Below the pieces are notes generated by a model. It was not told where the DNA came from and did no database searches. It saw nothing but the letters and a program-made list of their open reading frames with translations. The translations under genes were made by a program, and so were the position numbers. Of a stretch of 37,762 nucleotides of DNA, positions 15,145 to 23,309 are shown piece by piece. The stretch covers positions 1 to 37,762 of IMG/VR virus record IMGVR_UViG_3300007533_000007; one strand, 5' to 3'. This stretch comes from a virus. How positions within the stretch are numbered: the stretch's first letter is position 1; each line of letters starts with the position of its first letter.

Positions 15145-15671
15145 ATCAGGTAAACTCCGGTTAAAAATAGCGCGTATCCTGTCGGCACATGCCATCCCAA
15201 CCCATGCACAAGTGAATGAATATCATCATGGGGATTGTCACCCATGTAATTAAACACAAACGCTATCGCTCCAAACGAAGACGCATGTAGCGCACCGGCA
15301 GGATTTGATTTCACTAAAATGATAAATACCGCCATTATCCCCACCCCTACTGCCACACGGGAAACGCCTACGGTGAATATAACCACAAGGGACAACAGCA
15401 CGGCAAGGGCTGCGCCAATTTGGCCCACAAGCCCAGCCCCGACAAGGAGGAGTGATATCAGGACAAGGTACATGCCGAGGTAATCGAGCTTGCGGGTAGA
15501 GTTGGATCGCTTCGTGCCGAGATGATAGTGGTGAACACCGCTCAGAACGCCCAAAACAGCCACAGAACCCGCCGGATTGCGTAGCGAGGGGTCGTACTGC
15601 AACATCGACCATCCGGCAAGGATGTAGGCTAAATTTGTAAGCGTTGCTATGAGGACTTTGCGATTATCCAT
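15141..15671 (-). CDS. Seven-span membrane protein with CREST-superfamily hydrolase motifs
   Basis: 176 residues from ATG 15671 (a GTG at 15704 is an alternative start). About seven hydrophobic segments are visible. The polar residues fall where the CREST superfamily (alkaline ceramidases, PAQR, TMEM8-like) keeps its metal site: S44 and H48 in 'GVLSGVHHYHLG' (spacing 4), D63 in 'KLDYLGMY', and H148/H152/H156 in 'PHDDIHSLVHGLGWH' (H-x3-H). In characterised members these bind zinc and cleave amide or ester bonds in lipids. It lies between the holin and a neck protein gene with a 4-bp overlap downstream. A role in lysis or envelope change is inference. I know of no routine phage counterpart. Confidence 0.5.
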   Translation of the reverse strand: MDNRKVLIATLTNLAYILAGWSMLQYDPSLRNPAGSVAVLGVLSGVHHYHLGTKRSNSTRKLDYLGMYLVLISLLLVGAGLVGQIGAALAVLLSLVVIFTVGVSRVAVGVGIMAVFIILVKSNPAGALHASSFGAIAFVFNYMGDNPHDDIHSLVHGLGWHVPTGYALFLTGVYLI

Positions 15672-15720
15672 ATTGCGATTATTAAAATGATACCCTGAAC
15701 GCACCGGGTAATTTTACGAA

Positions 15721-16107
15721 TCACTTTTTATAAGTTTTCATTATCTTTTCCCCGCTCCTGCCGACAATATACCCACCTATACCGATCTTGAGCAAGTCAA
15801 ATATCGAATCCAGCACGTCGGGGTTGTCTACAATGTACTCGGGTGCAAGCCCAAACCAGTAAATAAAAAGCAGTCCAAGAAACGAGAGCATCGTAATTGG
15901 ACGCCAACTTCGTTGCAGCCAGCTCTCGCCCTCAGCCTCGGCCACTATTATATCACGCTTGGCCTCCAGCTCCTTATCCAGAGACTCACTCAAAGCCATC
16001 TCAATCTTATACTCCAGCTCCTTGGCCTTGTCCTTGTCCGTCACGACCTCACTGATGACGTCGGTCACAGGCTTAATCAATCTTTTTATGAGTCCGAATA
16101 TGGGCAT
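15721..16107 (-). CDS. Holin (three-segment holin superfamily type)
   Basis: 128 residues. It has an amphipathic, charged N-terminal half (KDKAKELEYKIEMALSESLD), a 'SWLQRSWRPITMLSF' motif typical of the Holin_3TMs family found in phages and gene transfer agents, then hydrophobic segments 'LGLLFIYWFGL' and 'LLKIGIGGYIVGRSGEKI'. It abuts the M15 peptidase gene by a 1-bp overlap. It should form inner-membrane pores for the endolysin. Confidence 0.8.
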   Translation of the reverse strand: MPIFGLIKRLIKPVTDVISEVVTDKDKAKELEYKIEMALSESLDKELEAKRDIIVAEAEGESWLQRSWRPITMLSFLGLLFIYWFGLAPEYIVDNPDVLDSIFDLLKIGIGGYIVGRSGEKIMKTYKK

Positions 16108-16421
16108 TATTTCAATGTTTGAACGTCAAATCCTATATGTATGTGATCACCTTCATCAAATACTTCGTATTCGTCCGTCAGCCTTTCGGCTATCATATCT
16201 GCTGCTTTCGCTCTCTGGGCGTCAGTAAAATCCCACACGCGAATATCAATGGCATTGCCTACGTAATGATCGCTGCCTCGCTTATGAGTGCCGTCTCGGA
16301 CGCTGGTAACCACAAAGTTATCATAGTTATCAAGCTCCCGGTACACCTGCCCGGCTGTAAGCGCCGCCCAAATCATTTCAGGCCGCGCACCAAAAAGACG
16401 TACATCATGTTTAAACTTCAT
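16107..16421 (-). CDS. Endolysin, M15 family D-Ala-D-Ala carboxypeptidase-like
   Basis: 104 residues, a minimal M15 peptidase. The metal ligands are visible: 'GSDHYVGNAIDIRVWD' supplies His and Asp of the H-x6-D motif, and 'EGDHIHIGFD' supplies the catalytic acid region and the H-x-H. It would cleave peptide cross-bridges in peptidoglycan at lysis. It lies directly before the holin and is coupled upstream to a 27-residue frame through ATGA. The short length matches single-domain phage endolysins. Confidence 0.85.
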   Translation of the reverse strand: MKFKHDVRLFGARPEMIWAALTAGQVYRELDNYDNFVVTSVRDGTHKRGSDHYVGNAIDIRVWDFTDAQRAKAADMIAERLTDEYEVFDEGDHIHIGFDVQTLK

Positions 16422-16501
16422 GACTTTCCCTGATCATCTCGAACTCGCAGGAATTGCTGTATGCCTTCCAGCGAAAATATCTGCTTAATCAAGCTTGTCA
16501 T
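16418..16501 (-). CDS. Tiny 27-residue frame in the lysis cluster
   Basis: ATG at 16501 is preceded by AGGAG at a good distance. The frame ends at a TGA overlapping the endolysin ATG. It starts MTSLIKQIFSLEGIQQFLRV and lacks a membrane segment. It overlaps the end of the upstream membrane protein by 17 bp. The ribosome-binding site and coupling support translation, possibly just to load ribosomes for the endolysin. No family. Confidence 0.5.
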   Translation of the reverse strand: MTSLIKQIFSLEGIQQFLRVRDDQGKS

Positions 16502-16772
16502 ACGGACTCCTGTAAGGGGCGTTATTAATGATTTCAAGAATCTCTTTTATAGTATAATCATCCGAGGCCTTGGCAAACTGTATAAGAACGGCCTCATGCT
16601 GCTGCTGTCGAATCTGAATGTACCGAACAGTCTCAATCATAGGTTCAATTTCTTTCACCTGGTAATACACATTAACCATTGCCCACGTAGACATCGCTAT
16701 AAGACCGATAGCCGACATCGTAAGCCATGTCAAGATCGTATGCCAATATTTTTTCCAGAATTCTTGTATCAT
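16485..16772 (-). CDS. Small single-span membrane protein with coiled coil (possible spanin-like)
   Basis: 95 residues. The N-terminal cytoplasmic part (MIQEFWKKYWH) is followed by a membrane segment (TMSAIGLIAMSTWAMVNVYY) and a long periplasmic helix (VKEIEPMIETVRYIQIRQQQ). This N-in, single-span, coiled-coil layout resembles inner-membrane spanins or holin accessory proteins. It lies in the lysis block. No lipoprotein partner is seen, so the spanin idea is tentative. Confidence 0.6.
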   Translation of the reverse strand: MIQEFWKKYWHTILTWLTMSAIGLIAMSTWAMVNVYYQVKEIEPMIETVRYIQIRQQQHEAVLIQFAKASDDYTIKEILEIINNAPYRSPYDKLD

Positions 16773-16885
16773 CTAAGCACCACCTCAATATGTTCAAGTG
16801 TCGTTGTCCCTATCTTGTAGAAAGGCACAGGATGTTCAATATCGTATTCCTGCTCGTACACCCAGCGCCGCGACTCGTCGCTCAT
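16769..16885 (-). CDS. Small 38-residue protein
   Basis: It starts MSDESRRWVYEQEYDIEHPV and is coupled by ATGA overlaps to both the gp36-like gene upstream and the membrane protein downstream. It is soluble in composition and of unknown family. The double overlap with neighbours is the main evidence. Confidence 0.65.
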   Translation of the reverse strand: MSDESRRWVYEQEYDIEHPVPFYKIGTTTLEHIEVVLR

Positions 16886-17373
16886 ATCACATAGGGTATT
16901 TTGGTGTCGTCATATTTTTCGTCAAGGTCCAGCCGGTATTCTCCGTCCCCAATAAATCGGGCTTTCATAAGCGCTTTCTTATACCGATGGTAAATCGTTG
17001 ATACATCTTCTACATGCCGGGTGTTTTCATCATCAAGATAGTACCTTGTGATCTCCTGTATGATGTCTACAATAAGGCCGGGCACGTCGGACTGTAATAT
17101 GTCAAACCCGTCAGACTGAAGCGGCCACTTATAAAAGCGTTTCAGGTGCGGTTCAACATCGGCCTGCGCTCGATCTATATACCTGTTGAGTTCGGTTTCA
17201 ATATCGCTTTCCAAATCGTTGGACGTGTTGTCATCTACAAACATATCGGAGATATAAGAGGTTCGGTCGTCATCTATGACGCTACCGTCAATTATACCTT
17301 TGTTTGTAAGAAGCTGCCCTATCTCTACAACGCCGTATTCAAGGACAAACTGTTTAGCGGTTGCCAGCCTCAT
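16882..17373 (-). CDS. Head-tail connector (gp36 / Mu gpJ-like, DUF1320-like)
   Basis: 163 residues. It is helical with 'LNRYIDRAQADVEPHLKRFY' followed by 'VDIIQEITRYYLDD' and 'VSTIYHRYKKALM', the helix pattern of adaptor proteins that sit under the portal (gp15 of SPP1, Mu gpJ). It follows the capsid and LEM/SAP-like genes, the expected position. It would connect the portal to the neck. Confidence 0.7.
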   Translation of the reverse strand: MRLATAKQFVLEYGVVEIGQLLTNKGIIDGSVIDDDRTSYISDMFVDDNTSNDLESDIETELNRYIDRAQADVEPHLKRFYKWPLQSDGFDILQSDVPGLIVDIIQEITRYYLDDENTRHVEDVSTIYHRYKKALMKARFIGDGEYRLDLDEKYDDTKIPYVI

Positions 17374-17737
17374 CTATCATCTCCATTATATCCGCTTTCG
17401 TGTCCGTCTGCCGTACCGTTATCCCGTTGGCTTCCGCATACGCCTTTAGCTCCCCACGCAGCCATTGCATCGACGGTGTCTTGGACTCATCGCCCGACTC
17501 AACGATCTGCCCGTCATAGGTAAGGTGCACAAGGGGTGTATCGGTCTCGACACACGCATCAAAGACATCATCATGCTTCCCATAGACTAATACTTTGTCA
17601 GCCCGATGAAGCTCACCGGGCTGTCCAAAGTAATCGGGATTACGGAACCGCAGGGTATCATTTTCATCGATATCCTGTTCCGCAAGCGGTCGGGCCTCGT
17701 CGAATTCATCGTTACTAACATATAAGTAAACGATCAT
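17354..17737 (-). CDS. Small virion-region protein with C-terminal LEM/SAP-like helices
   Basis: 127 residues. The last 35 ('QWLRGELKAYAEANGITVRQ' then 'TDTKADIMEMI') look like a HeH/LEM or SAP-type helix-extended-helix motif, often found in phage proteins encoded just after the major capsid gene. The N-terminal part is acidic with a beta start (MIVYLYVSNDEF). It overlaps the connector by 20 bp. Confidence 0.6.
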   Translation of the reverse strand: MIVYLYVSNDEFDEARPLAEQDIDENDTLRFRNPDYFGQPGELHRADKVLVYGKHDDVFDACVETDTPLVHLTYDGQIVESGDESKTPSMQWLRGELKAYAEANGITVRQTDTKADIMEMIDEAGNR

Positions 17738-18723
17738 TAACGTACCTCGTAATAAGTTCCGGCCGTATCCTTGAAGTCGTTGGCCGTCTGATTCCAGTTG
17801 CCCGTCGTGCTCAGGTCGGAGTCGGCAGTAATGGGAGTTGATCCGGTGTAATCGTATCCTTTAATCTTGATGGTGAACGTGTATTCACCCTGGATACGAA
17901 TCGACAGGTTGTCGTTCCCCGTCACGACTTCACTTACCAACTCATCCTCTTCGGATTCCTCAACAACAAGCGCTCCCTCAGTAAGTGCGCACCATTTGTA
18001 TGAGGCGATATTGGGCGATGTTGAGGCGCCGTCGGTATCCTTCAGGCTGGACGAGTCGCTGATAACAATAGGTCGTCCCAGCGAAGGCGTCGAAGCGGTG
18101 GTAATGGAAGTCCCGGCCACGTTTTCGACCTGAATATCGAACGATGCCTTACGCAAGTCGTTAAGCGGCTTGGAATGGGATACAAACGTTACCAGCCGTC
18201 CCTCACGGTCGCCGAACAGGTTAAGCAGGTTCGACAGGCGGTCATAGTCTATGACAGCGCCGGTACCGCTGTAGTAGTTGGTGCTCGCCGTTCCGGTGCT
18301 TACGGCGGTGGTAAAGACCAACAGCGCCGTGTTGACCATATCGGCCAGCTTGTTGCGCTGGGCCATCTGCCCCAAAATGCGGGAGAACTCCCGGTCGTCA
18401 CTTCCTACCGCTTTAAGCGAGTTAAGGGTGTTTTCGATAGGTCCAATCGTCCCAAAGACCTTCGGCCAGTTGTTGTCGTCGCTGGTCAGCTTAATGGAAT
18501 CTTTATTGGACGTCGAAGTGGGATCGCGCCGGCTGGTCAGGGTGGATATCTTCTGCCAAAAGGCCTGAGCCGTCTTATTGCCTTCGTGGATACGGGGCAT
18601 TAGTTGAATAGCGCCCCGGCTTGCTTCGTTGAATACGTCAACCATCTGCTGGTTGACTTCGAATTGCCCGGTGTAGAATTCATCTTCATAGATCACCAGG
18701 TCGGATTGTGTTGCTACAGCCAT
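17737..18723 (-). CDS. Major capsid protein
   Basis: 328 residues, preceded by the scaffold gene and a non-coding leader with GAGGT before ATG. Visible features are 'FNEASRGAIQLMPRIHEGNK', 'LSNLLNLFGDREGRLVTFVS' and 'TPSLGRPIVISDSSSL', matching the fold order of HK97-type coat proteins with a spine helix, P-loop-like strand and C-terminal beta domain; 'AIVHS(K/P)' type 'FVSHSKPLNDLRK' is typical. It forms the shell. The exact family is not certain from sequence alone. Confidence 0.8.
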   Translation of the reverse strand: MAVATQSDLVIYEDEFYTGQFEVNQQMVDVFNEASRGAIQLMPRIHEGNKTAQAFWQKISTLTSRRDPTSTSNKDSIKLTSDDNNWPKVFGTIGPIENTLNSLKAVGSDDREFSRILGQMAQRNKLADMVNTALLVFTTAVSTGTASTNYYSGTGAVIDYDRLSNLLNLFGDREGRLVTFVSHSKPLNDLRKASFDIQVENVAGTSITTASTPSLGRPIVISDSSSLKDTDGASTSPNIASYKWCALTEGALVVEESEEDELVSEVVTGNDNLSIRIQGEYTFTIKIKGYDYTGSTPITADSDLSTTGNWNQTANDFKDTAGTYYEVR

Positions 18724-18818
18724 AATAGTTACCTCTGTTAAGTTATATTTTGCTTAACTCGTCAATTAGATAGGCTGACGGTAACCTCATGGCACGCCTT
18801 GACGCGGCGGTACGAGGG
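18724..18818 (-). promoter_or_regulatory. Leader of the major capsid gene with hairpin
   Basis: This 95-bp gap between scaffold and capsid holds GTTAAG-(10)-CTTAAC (18737-18758), a hairpin lying just before the AGAGGT ribosome-binding site on the minus strand. It could stabilise or process the capsid mRNA, or mark a separate promoter allowing high capsid expression. No frame is seen in it. Confidence 0.4.
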
Positions 18819-19547
18819 TTATCTACCCCTAATTTCTTTTACTTTTTGTTTCATCTGCTCAAAGTCATTATCGGGCTTGCCGCCTTGGCGACCGCCCTGA
18901 TAATTGCTTCCGCCCTGCGTGGGATCTTTGAACAGGTCCTCGTTTTCAGGGTCTTTTTTCAGGTCCTTAAACCAGTCTTCGATAGTTCGAAGCCCGTTCG
19001 CACCACCCAGGAAATTTCCTTCTTCATCCACTTGAGCATATCTGCCCTTGTCGGGATGCCATCGAAACTGATCCTCGGCCATAAGCTCAATAAGCGACTT
19101 GCCGCCGCGTACCGGCCGTAGTGCGTGCTGGGTCAACCCTTCTTTCTGGCCGACCCTTAAAACCTGGCTTGAAAGTTGCGAAGATTTTAGGCTCTTGTTT
19201 TCTTTTTTCAGAGGTTCTACCTCTTCGGAATATATTTCCGAGCGTATATCTTCGGTCAACTTATCAATATCAACATCTTTAGGCGCCTTCAGTTTGCCGT
19301 TTTCATCGAACTCACCGCCTCGCTTGCGGATCTGATTACGGATGAACTCTTCATCCTCAGCCAATTCCTCGCGGGCGTTCTTTTTGGCTCCTGAAATACG
19401 CCGTTTTACTTCATCCTGAAAATAATCCTTGCGAACGTAATTGTCCTCCAGATCACTTTCAGTGTATAGTCCTTCAGGCGGTTCCACTATCTCATCGTAT
19501 TCGAAATCGACAGTTTCATCGCCTCGTTTTGCTTTTATCTTTGGCAT
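18819..19547 (-). CDS. Capsid scaffolding protein
   Basis: 242 residues, very charged and helical (EEVEPLKKENKSLKSSQLSS coiled coil near the middle), with low-complexity Gly/Gln near the end (GGSNYQGGRQGGK) and a basic C-terminal helix (DFEQMKQKVKEIRGR) that in scaffolds contacts the coat. It lies immediately before the major capsid gene. It would direct procapsid assembly and then leave. No protease motif is visible. Confidence 0.8.
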   Translation of the reverse strand: MPKIKAKRGDETVDFEYDEIVEPPEGLYTESDLEDNYVRKDYFQDEVKRRISGAKKNAREELAEDEEFIRNQIRKRGGEFDENGKLKAPKDVDIDKLTEDIRSEIYSEEVEPLKKENKSLKSSQLSSQVLRVGQKEGLTQHALRPVRGGKSLIELMAEDQFRWHPDKGRYAQVDEEGNFLGGANGLRTIEDWFKDLKKDPENEDLFKDPTQGGSNYQGGRQGGKPDNDFEQMKQKVKEIRGR

Positions 19548-19623
19548 CTATCACGTTGGTTATGGTCAACGGTAATCCGTCTCGCGCTGTACGCCAGCGG
19601 TTGCGGTTTTTACTATAATACTG

Positions 19624-20346
19624 TTATGTACTGTTAATTTCAACCTTATACGATTCCAATATGGGGCGCATCACGGGAAAATATTGGTCAAAATACTCCT
19701 TGTAGTCAACATCTATAGTATTAAGGCTTTCCTGTATCCTGTCGAACTGGTGCATATCCTCCCCGGTCTTAATACTAAGAGAGGTCGCTCCCACCCTTTC
19801 GGGTCGCCAGATGGGTGCTATGCGCCGTTCCCATGGCCAAATGTTGTTATTGAGGTGACCATCAGCATTACGCCGCTTGCCGGGCCGCCAGGGATTCCAG
19901 TCCACCGCTTCCAATAGCCTGCTTGAAAGGGTTCGCCCGGTGCCTATCGTCCGGTTGCGGAAACAGTACATTCGGCGCGTAAATACGTCCAGATTATAAT
20001 GTGAATATATTCTAATAGAATCCATCCCGCCCTCAAGCAGCGTTTTCACCATATAAAAATATTCCGGGTTGTGAAGGTTGTCGGACCCTATAATCATCAC
20101 TCCCTCCACATCCCACTCTTTAAAGGGGGACATGGCCGCGTTCCATTTGTCGGTAAAGGGTTGATTTGGGTGCTCGCTGTATCGCCAGCCACTATCTTCG
20201 GCCACCACTCTCGATTTGTCCCCCTCACTTCCTACCGCGTGCTTGACAAGCTCAATACCGCCAAGGTCTAATCCATTATAATAGGATAGTACAATACGCG
20301 ACAGGCGGGGACGCTTCCAGAGCAAAGTAAGGAGTCCTAATCTCAT
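19624..20346 (-). CDS. Glycosyltransferase-like protein
   Basis: 240 residues. The start 'LGLLTLLWKRPRLSRIVLSY' and 'VEGVMIIGSDNLHNPEYFYM' follow the GT-A pattern, with 'GSDN' at the place of the DxD metal site. 'FTDKWNAAM' resembles the 'kwNag' segment of GT2 enzymes. Its GTP/UDP-sugar donor is unknown. It overlaps another GT2-like gene by 4 bp and lies amid capsid genes, so a virion or host-surface glycan target is possible. A 76-bp gap (19548-19623) separates it from the scaffold. Confidence 0.6.
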   Translation of the reverse strand: MRLGLLTLLWKRPRLSRIVLSYYNGLDLGGIELVKHAVGSEGDKSRVVAEDSGWRYSEHPNQPFTDKWNAAMSPFKEWDVEGVMIIGSDNLHNPEYFYMVKTLLEGGMDSIRIYSHYNLDVFTRRMYCFRNRTIGTGRTLSSRLLEAVDWNPWRPGKRRNADGHLNNNIWPWERRIAPIWRPERVGATSLSIKTGEDMHQFDRIQESLNTIDVDYKEYFDQYFPVMRPILESYKVEINST

Positions 20347-20996
20347 TGCTTAAAAGGATAATCGGTTGTGTCGGGCAGGTTCCACCGGATGGAATTGACC
20401 GCATCTGTTTGGGTTTTGTGGTCTTTTTTATACTCTTCGTAGATAGTCCAATCGGGATTCAAATATCCAATCCACCCCTCCTCGTGCTCTATAGCAACCC
20501 TCATAATGCCCTGATTCTCGCAGGCAATAGAAAACCATATATCAGCCATATTTGCCGCCTTGAAATCCTCCATGCTTATCTCAATAGTATCCGAATGAAA
20601 ACAAAGCGCACAGGTAGCAATGATCTGCACAAACTGGTCCGCACCGTTACGATCAAGAGCTCGGATACAATCAAAGGGCGATTTGTAGTAGGATCGAATG
20701 GGCTGTGTATGGAAGGTTCTTCCATGCAGTCCTATGACCGCTTTTCGATTGTATTGCTCCACCTTGCTAACCATCACATCGGCGTAGTCCGAAGGATATA
20801 GAAGATCATCGTCACATATAAATATATACCCTTCCATCTGATCTACACGCCAGAACTTGTTGGCATCACCCAAATCATTATCCCCCCTTTTTATTTGCAG
20901 GCTGTCTACTTGTGGAATGATAGATGCCACAACCTTTCCTATAATATCTTTTCTTTTCGGGATGGTCGCCATTGATCCTATACGTAACCGGCTCAT
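20343..20996 (-). CDS. Glycosyltransferase family 2-like protein
   Basis: 217 residues. 'RIGSMATIPKRKDIIGKVVA' is a GT2-like start and 'GYIFICDDDLLYPSDYADVM' carries a DDD motif for metal and sugar-nucleotide binding at the end of a core strand. The C-terminal half, with 'ADIWFSIACENQG', fits an acceptor-binding region. It is coupled to both neighbours by 4-bp overlaps, forming a three-gene modification unit with a sulfotransferase-like gene. Confidence 0.7.
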   Translation of the reverse strand: MSRLRIGSMATIPKRKDIIGKVVASIIPQVDSLQIKRGDNDLGDANKFWRVDQMEGYIFICDDDLLYPSDYADVMVSKVEQYNRKAVIGLHGRTFHTQPIRSYYKSPFDCIRALDRNGADQFVQIIATCALCFHSDTIEISMEDFKAANMADIWFSIACENQGIMRVAIEHEEGWIGYLNPDWTIYEEYKKDHKTQTDAVNSIRWNLPDTTDYPFKQ

Positions 20997-21493
20997 ACAT
21001 TGCTTATGTGATTATGAAATAAAAAGGTTTTCGGGTCAAATCCCTCCTCGGGTGGGGAAAGGGTGGCAATATCTTCCTGCACTCTTTTAACGTTACACTC
21101 GGTATTCAATACTCTTGCAATCACCCCTATAAAGTGATTCGTGTGATCTCTAATATCGGGGTATACAGCGTGGTAGTCGGCGTGCTTGTCCCAACATCGA
21201 AGCCACATATTCCACTTGCTATAAAGAGGGTCTTCCAACGGCTCCCCATAGAAACGCTCCCACGAGGAATGTACTTCCTTTATGTTGCGGGATGAGGTAA
21301 ATATGTAATCGGCTGCCTTCGCCAGTTCGGGCCGGTACGGGTGTATTTTAACCAGATCAACATCATCAATATTACGAGGCTGGTAGTTGCTCTCCCTCGG
21401 ATAGACCCGGTATGACTCCTCCAATATTAAACGTATGATATTCATCAGTAGGGTTGAGCCGCTTCGCTTCATACCTGCCACAACAACAATCAT
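20993..21493 (-). CDS. Sulfotransferase-like protein (P-loop, PAPS-binding type)
   Basis: 166 residues from ATG 21493, which overlaps the upstream stop as TGATG. The N-terminal strand and loop 'VVVAGMKRSGSTLLMNIIRL' match the 5'-phosphosulfate-binding motif of sulfotransferases, and 'IFTSSRNIKEVHSSWERFYG' matches the 3'-phosphate-binding R..(N/D)...SS segment. The family moves sulfate from PAPS to sugar or protein hydroxyls. It is shorter than typical (250-300). Together with two glycosyltransferases it suggests a sulfated glycan; the acceptor is unknown. Confidence 0.65.
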   Translation of the reverse strand: MIVVVAGMKRSGSTLLMNIIRLILEESYRVYPRESNYQPRNIDDVDLVKIHPYRPELAKAADYIFTSSRNIKEVHSSWERFYGEPLEDPLYSKWNMWLRCWDKHADYHAVYPDIRDHTNHFIGVIARVLNTECNVKRVQEDIATLSPPEEGFDPKTFLFHNHISNV

Positions 21494-21861
21494 CAGTCCT
21501 CCCATGCGAACTTGTGAATATTAACCGCGGCCGTATCGGCTTTACCAGTAAGAGTAACACCGTTCACTCTGAATACGGCATACTCTTTCGGGTCAATTCT
21601 TTGATGGAATACGCCGGATGCGCCTATCTCAACAAAGTTGTCATTATCAAGGTTGACAATACAGACAATAGGATTAGATCCGGCGTCACCGGGAAGGCCT
21701 ATACTTTCCTCACTTAGCCCAATCTCCTGGGTCTCCCCGTTCATAAAATCATCCCCATCCATCGTAACCCCAAACGATAGTGTGCCGGATTCGATTTCGT
21801 CGGGCAGATTGTCTAAATCCGTCTCGTATTTGAATCTTGTATACCCTTTAAGTGTCGCCAT
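21493..21861 (-). CDS. Small beta-rich protein, possible capsid decoration
   Basis: 122 residues, starting MATLKGYTRFKYETDLDNLP, acidic, with beta segments 'GTLSFGVTMDGDDFMNG' and 'PIVCIVNLDNDNFVEIG' and ending 'AAVNIHKFAWED'. It lies between the minor head gene region and the modification genes. No family is recognised; a minor virion component is a guess from location. Confidence 0.6.
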   Translation of the reverse strand: MATLKGYTRFKYETDLDNLPDEIESGTLSFGVTMDGDDFMNGETQEIGLSEESIGLPGDAGSNPIVCIVNLDNDNFVEIGASGVFHQRIDPKEYAVFRVNGVTLTGKADTAAVNIHKFAWED

Positions 21862-22128
21862 TGCGTAACCTTTCTTTTTCCTTAAATGCCTGTTTTACCA
21901 ATTTAATTATTTCATCCTTTCTCTGTTTCACTGTCCACTTTTGACCATTGATTAAATATATATTAGTATCACCTGTATCAGCAGAACTTATATTGCATAT
22001 ATAATCATAATATATTGTTAGATCATCCCATTCAACATCATTAAATCCTCAGGCTTAGGATCTATTCCAAGTCCCTCAAAATCAGGCTGATCTTCGCCCT
22101 TAAATGCTGCTGTTAATGTTACAAACAT
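21848..22128 (-). pseudogene. Small gene apparently split by a frameshift
   Basis: A frame starting at ATG 22128 (MFVTLTAAFKGEDQPDFEGL, TAATG overlap with the minor head gene) stops at 22018 after 36 codons. The -1 frame is open from about 22048 to 21848 without a usable start and encodes 'DDLTIYYDYICNIS' and 'INGQKWTVKQRKDEIIKLVK', which reads as real protein. Adding one T at the TTT of 22043-22045 joins both into a 93-residue protein. This may be a sequencing indel, a true mutation or programmed frameshifting. The restored gene would overlap the next start by 14 bp. Confidence 0.55.
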
Positions 22129-23267
22129 TATGCTACCTGCGTTTGTTGTTGTTGCCATGACTGCCAGGCGAGTTGTACGTACCGGTTCGCCTGACTTGTA
22201 GTATAAGAAATATACCGGGGAGTCAAATCCCTTGAACGCGAGGTTACCAAAGATCCCATAAGCTGTGCAACTTCCGGATCCTGAATCATGCGAGGCTTTA
22301 CAGGGTCCTCTCTATCCATCCCCCACTCGGAGGGCTGTCGCATCACATACAACCTTGTACACCCATCAAACGGGTGCGGTTTAGCCGGCAGGGTTGAAGG
22401 GTAGTAAATACCCGGTCCCAGCCCGTGAAAGTCGTACCGCTCAAAAACATCGCACACATCAGGCGCACTTCTTAAACCGCTGTGTCTGCCCGACGTCTGC
22501 CATTTAAGGCCCTTATTTACCGGGTTGCGCTCGGCGGCCACGCGTTCGCCCTCGTGGATAGCTACATCGATCTCGGTCTGCGCTATCCTTCGGGCGTTGA
22601 ACATCTGCCGGCGCATAGCCTCCGAAAATCCAACTTCGTCCGGTATTTCTTCCATTCGAGCCGATATAAGTTCGGTAAGTGAAATTCCTTGCTCATCGGC
22701 TATATTTTGCAAGGCTTTAATGTCGGGCGCATCACCTAATGATAGAAGCCGCGCTATCCTGCGGGTCGTCTCCTGCCAGTCACCGCTCTTGATACCCCGC
22801 TCAATAAGATCCGACAAAGGCCCCGACAAAGCACTTGAAATGCGCGAGTTCTGCAAGGTCTTAAAAGAATTAACTACATCAATACCACGCCGGGTAAACA
22901 TACCCTCTAAAGCATCAATGTTAAATCCTTCAAACGAGTAATTGATATTCACGCCCGCCTGGGATGAAGCCTGCTTTATAAGCTCTTCGTGCAGACGTCG
23001 CACCCCGGATATTGCCTGATCGGCCTGCCGTTTGACGATACCATCCACTCCGCTGCTCCATCGCTGTATCGACGAGATGATCTCTCGCCTCAGTCGCCCG
23101 GCTGCTTCGGGCGATATGTCCCCGGTCCTGAGCTGCCGAAGTACGCCACGGAGTTCAGCCACCCACCGTCGAATGATACGCTCCTCCAATCCAGAAGTAG
23201 AACGGCGAGATATAAGACGCCGGCCTCGAAGAATCTTCTGTTGATATGCATTTGGATCAAAGGGCAT
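22128..23267 (-). CDS. Minor head / head morphogenesis protein (SPP1 gp7 / Mu gpF-like)
   Basis: 379 residues. The C-terminal half has 'ARRIAQTEIDVAIHEGERVA' and 'SAPDVCDVFERYDFHGLGPG', then 'LPAKPHPFDGCTRLYV', the R-T-E and C-x-x-C/H pattern of the phage Mu gpF domain. The N-terminal half is basic and helical. Such proteins bind the portal and occur in a few copies inside the head. The position directly after the portal fits. Confidence 0.85.
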   Translation of the reverse strand: MPFDPNAYQQKILRGRRLISRRSTSGLEERIIRRWVAELRGVLRQLRTGDISPEAAGRLRREIISSIQRWSSGVDGIVKRQADQAISGVRRLHEELIKQASSQAGVNINYSFEGFNIDALEGMFTRRGIDVVNSFKTLQNSRISSALSGPLSDLIERGIKSGDWQETTRRIARLLSLGDAPDIKALQNIADEQGISLTELISARMEEIPDEVGFSEAMRRQMFNARRIAQTEIDVAIHEGERVAAERNPVNKGLKWQTSGRHSGLRSAPDVCDVFERYDFHGLGPGIYYPSTLPAKPHPFDGCTRLYVMRQPSEWGMDREDPVKPRMIQDPEVAQLMGSLVTSRSRDLTPRYISYTTSQANRYVQLAWQSWQQQQTQVA

Positions 23268-23309
23268 TAATTATATTTTTTGGCATAAATTAAACCTTGC
23301 AGGGCAAGG

